Assembly: GCA_039024315.1 (NCBI GenBank)
Contig: JBCCQN010000071.1
Coordinates: 1-34,521 of the forward strand
Reading direction: 5' to 3'
Source: JBCAWW01 sp039024315
GTDB taxonomy: Bacteria > Bacteroidota > Bacteroidia > J057
DNA length: 34,521 nucleotides
Shown one piece after another: positions 32,331 to 34,521 of the stretch; position 1 is the first letter of the stretch, and the number at the start of each line of letters is the position of its first letter. The position numbers and the translations under genes were made by a program. The notes below the pieces were generated by a model. It was given only the letters and a program-made list of their open reading frames with translations, was not told where the DNA came from and did not search any database.

Positions 32331-33476
32331 ATGCGGACGAGAGCCTTCCATACTGAATCCTCTGGAATTAGTGAGCAAATCCTAGGTTTTGCTCATTTTT
32401 TGCGTTCTCGTGGCCTGAATGTAGGAATTCAAGAAAGCTTGGAAGCTTTGGAGGCGTCCAATCATGAGCTCTTACATAATCAACGTCGTTTTCAATATGC
32501 CCTGAAAAGTCTCTTTTGTTGTCGTGAGGAGGAGGCCGAGATCTTCGATCAACTCTTTGCCGAGTTTTGGCGAGTAGACGGCGCATTTGAGTGGGACCGT
32601 AAGCTAAAGCATACGGAACGTATCACTCGCTCAGTGCCGAGTTCACTGGTTTTAATGGGCCGTAAACAAAATGGTACTGAAACTGTAGAAGAGGAAGATA
32701 GTAAACCTGTAACCGGAGCCAATGCTACGGAACGCTTACAGAAAACTGATTTTAGTAAGCTGACCTTAGTGGAGACAGAATGGTTGGAGGAGATTGCAGA
32801 GAAACTCTGGCGACAAATGAGCCGAAGGCTTAAGCGAAAGCAAAAGGCTAGTCGTAAAGGTCGAGTAGATCTTCGAAAAACCATCAGACAAAGTATTAGT
32901 CAAGGGGGAGAACCGTTCGGCATCGCCTACAAACAAAAAAAGCCACAGAAACAGAGGCTGGTGGTTTTGCTAGACGTGAGTGGATCGATGGACAAGTATA
33001 GCTTCTTTTTGCTGCGTTTTGTACACGTCTTGCAAAACCACTTTGAACAAATTGAAGCCTTCACCTTTAGCACTTCGCTGAGTCGAGTTTCGGGCTTGTT
33101 ACGTTCTAAAAACATCGATGAAGCACTCTACGAACTGAGTGAACAAATTGACCATTGGTCGAGCGGCACTAGGATTGGCGCTTGCTTTAGGGAGTTCAAC
33201 GAACAGTATGCAAAGCGCGTATTGACTCGAAATTCACTCACCATTATCCTCAGTGATGGTTTAGAAACAGGAGACCCAGAGGAATTGAGTCGAGAACTCA
33301 ATAAGATTCAGCGAAGGACCAAGCGTTTGATTTGGCTGAATCCTTTAAAAGGAATGAAAGGCTATGAGCCCATACAAAGAGGAATGTCAGCCGCTATGCC
33401 GATGGTAGATGTGTTTAAGTCGGCCCATAATTTGGAAAGTTTATTAGAACTAGAACAATATCTCAGTCATGTTTGA
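32331..33476 (+). CDS. coxE: CoxE, VWA-domain maturation protein
   Basis: This 381-residue protein has a von Willebrand A domain in its C-terminal half. The MIDAS motif is D215-V-S-G-S219, with a threonine in SSGTRIG and an aspartate in LSDGLETGD as further metal ligands. The N-terminal half is helical, with a basic stretch RRLKRKQKASRKGR. CoxE partners the CoxD ATPase and in Oligotropha is implicated in copper insertion after sulphuration. Its end overlaps the coxF start by eight bases, which suggests coupled translation. Confidence 0.91.
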   Translation: MRTRAFHTESSGISEQILGFAHFLRSRGLNVGIQESLEALEASNHELLHNQRRFQYALKSLFCCREEEAEIFDQLFAEFWRVDGAFEWDRKLKHTERITRSVPSSLVLMGRKQNGTETVEEEDSKPVTGANATERLQKTDFSKLTLVETEWLEEIAEKLWRQMSRRLKRKQKASRKGRVDLRKTIRQSISQGGEPFGIAYKQKKPQKQRLVVLLDVSGSMDKYSFFLLRFVHVLQNHFEQIEAFTFSTSLSRVSGLLRSKNIDEALYELSEQIDHWSSGTRIGACFREFNEQYAKRVLTRNSLTIILSDGLETGDPEELSRELNKIQRRTKRLIWLNPLKGMKGYEPIQRGMSAAMPMVDVFKSAHNLESLLELEQYLSHV

Positions 33477-34431
33477 AAATTATCTCAGGAAATCAGAGGA
33501 ATTGACGCAAAAAGGAGAACCTTTTGCGACAGCGGTGGTGGTGAGAGATCAACCACCTAGTTCGGGAAAGCCTGGTGATAAGGCTGTGATTGATCATAAG
33601 GGATCGGTGCACGGCTGGATTGGGGGAGGATGTACCAAATCGATTATTGTGCAAGAGGCTATGACGGCTATGCATGAAGGGAAAAGTCGTCTGGTTCGTA
33701 TTAGCCCAAAAACAGATGTTGTGCCCGAAGAAGGCGTAATTGACTACAAAATGACTTGTCATAGTGGAGGTACGGTGGAGGTATTTATCGAGCCGGTATT
33801 ACCCAAGCCTCATATTGTCATATTAGGTAAGTCAAGTGTGGCGCGAGCGCTTGCACGTTTGTCCAAAGCGATGCAGTATCAGGTTACTGCTCAAGCTCCT
33901 GATGCGGATAAAAACATCTTTCCCGATGTAGATCAAATTGACGGAGATTTCTCTTTTGCTGATATAAAGCTCCATCCTCAGACCTTTGTAGTGGTTTCGA
34001 CTCAGGGTGAGCAAGACGAAGCTGCTATGGAAGCAGCGACAAAAGCAGAGCCTGAGTACTTGGCTTTTGTGGGGAGCCGCCGTAAGGCGAACGCTGTGTT
34101 TCGTTATCTATTAGCGATGGATATTGAGGGTGAAAAATTGTCTCAAATATCCAGTCCTGCAGGTCTTGATCTCGGAGCCCGTAGCCCAGAAGAAATTGCG
34201 GTCAGTATACTCGCTGAAATCGTACAAGAAATCCGTACCCAGAAAAAAATAAAGGCTGAAAATCCTCCTCCCTTAGCAGAAAATCTGTATATCAATCCAG
34301 TCTGTAATGTGCCGGTAGATAAGGCTACGGCAAAGCATATAATCGAATACGAAGGTGAGAAAGTTTATTTTTGTTGCGATGGCTGTAAGGTGCAGTTTGA
34401 GGCGGAACCGGAAAAGTATATGGTGAGCTAG
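33469..34431 (+). CDS. coxF: CoxF, XdhC/CoxI-family protein with fused YHS domain
   Basis: The first ~265 of 320 residues are an XdhC/CoxI protein: GGGCTKSIIVQEAM with Cys55, then a Rossmann-like half beginning PKPHIVILGKSSVARALARL. The last ~45 residues form a YHS/TRASH-type metal-binding domain (NPVCNVPVD, then YFCCDGCKVQFEAEPEKYM) with Cys279, 302, 303 and 306. CoxF is linked to copper insertion into CO dehydrogenase, and YHS domains bind metals such as copper, so the fusion fits. This is the last gene in the window. Only a weak hairpin (34456-34471) follows, so the operon may continue past the edge. Confidence 0.9.
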   Translation: MFENYLRKSEELTQKGEPFATAVVVRDQPPSSGKPGDKAVIDHKGSVHGWIGGGCTKSIIVQEAMTAMHEGKSRLVRISPKTDVVPEEGVIDYKMTCHSGGTVEVFIEPVLPKPHIVILGKSSVARALARLSKAMQYQVTAQAPDADKNIFPDVDQIDGDFSFADIKLHPQTFVVVSTQGEQDEAAMEAATKAEPEYLAFVGSRRKANAVFRYLLAMDIEGEKLSQISSPAGLDLGARSPEEIAVSILAEIVQEIRTQKKIKAENPPPLAENLYINPVCNVPVDKATAKHIIEYEGEKVYFCCDGCKVQFEAEPEKYMVS

Positions 34432-34521
34432 TTGTCTTATTCTATCAGCTGTAATAAGCCTCTAAGGGCTTGGATAAAAAAAATATCAATTTTATAGAAT
34501 TGAATATCAGTACATTATCTC

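Noticed and set aside
34456..34471. AAGCC/GGCTT hairpin after coxF as an operon terminator
   Set aside because: The stem is only five pairs and no T run follows directly; the sequence ends before the context can be judged.

Overview
The window looks like a chromosomal segment of a Bacteroidota bacterium, most likely a Saprospirales-type lineage (Haliscomenobacter, Lewinella or Phaeodactylibacter-like). This placement is an inference. It rests on a type IX secretion C-terminal sorting domain (20060-21139), a 7TMR-DISM hybrid histidine kinase fused to a class III cyclase, promoters of the TTG-N18-TAnnTTTG kind, weak Shine-Dalgarno signals, and a CHAT/nSTAND cluster. I saw no rRNA, tRNA, CRISPR array, transposase or integrase.

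Layout. 1-4680: the tail of an upstream gene with a strong terminator, an AraC-type regulator, a lipoprotein serine beta-lactamase-like hydrolase, and a long carotenoid oxygenase-family protein on the minus strand. 4681-8115: a seven-transmembrane sensor kinase with receiver and nucleotide cyclase domains. 8360-17772: a tight four-gene operon coding for a CHAT (caspase-like) protease, a stand-alone nSTAND1-type ATPase, and two large paralogous membrane proteins. Each of the two membrane proteins has a short cytoplasmic domain, one transmembrane helix, a coiled coil and a beta-propeller. In both, one propeller blade is interrupted by a long array of calcium-binding thrombospondin type 3 (TSP3) repeats. 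The ATPase gene and the first membrane protein gene lie in the same frame, separated by a single TAG followed directly by ATG. This cluster is the best candidate in the window for an undescribed system: a membrane-spanning sensor, possibly calcium-dependent, wired to a STAND ATPase and a CHAT protease.

17773-26279: acyl-CoA metabolism. There is a carboxyltransferase and an unknown 200-residue protein on the minus strand, a secreted T9SS substrate, a small unknown beta-rich protein, a divergent enoyl-CoA hydratase-like gene, and an SDR - MaoC - acyl-CoA dehydrogenase - acyl-CoA dehydrogenase operon. Two TACTNAGTA palindromes sit in the divergent intergenic region and look like operators.

26434-34431: a nearly canonical form I aerobic CO dehydrogenase cluster, coxM-S-L-G-D-E-F. 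CoxL carries the diagnostic AYRCSFR active-site loop, so this is a true CO dehydrogenase rather than a generic xanthine dehydrogenase. A four-helix membrane protein with a CPxC motif overlaps coxM by ATGA, and CoxF carries a fused YHS metal-binding domain. Both are plausible helpers for copper loading of the Mo-S-Cu site. Physiologically the right half suggests a heterotroph that degrades acyl-CoA compounds and can use CO as a supplementary electron source.
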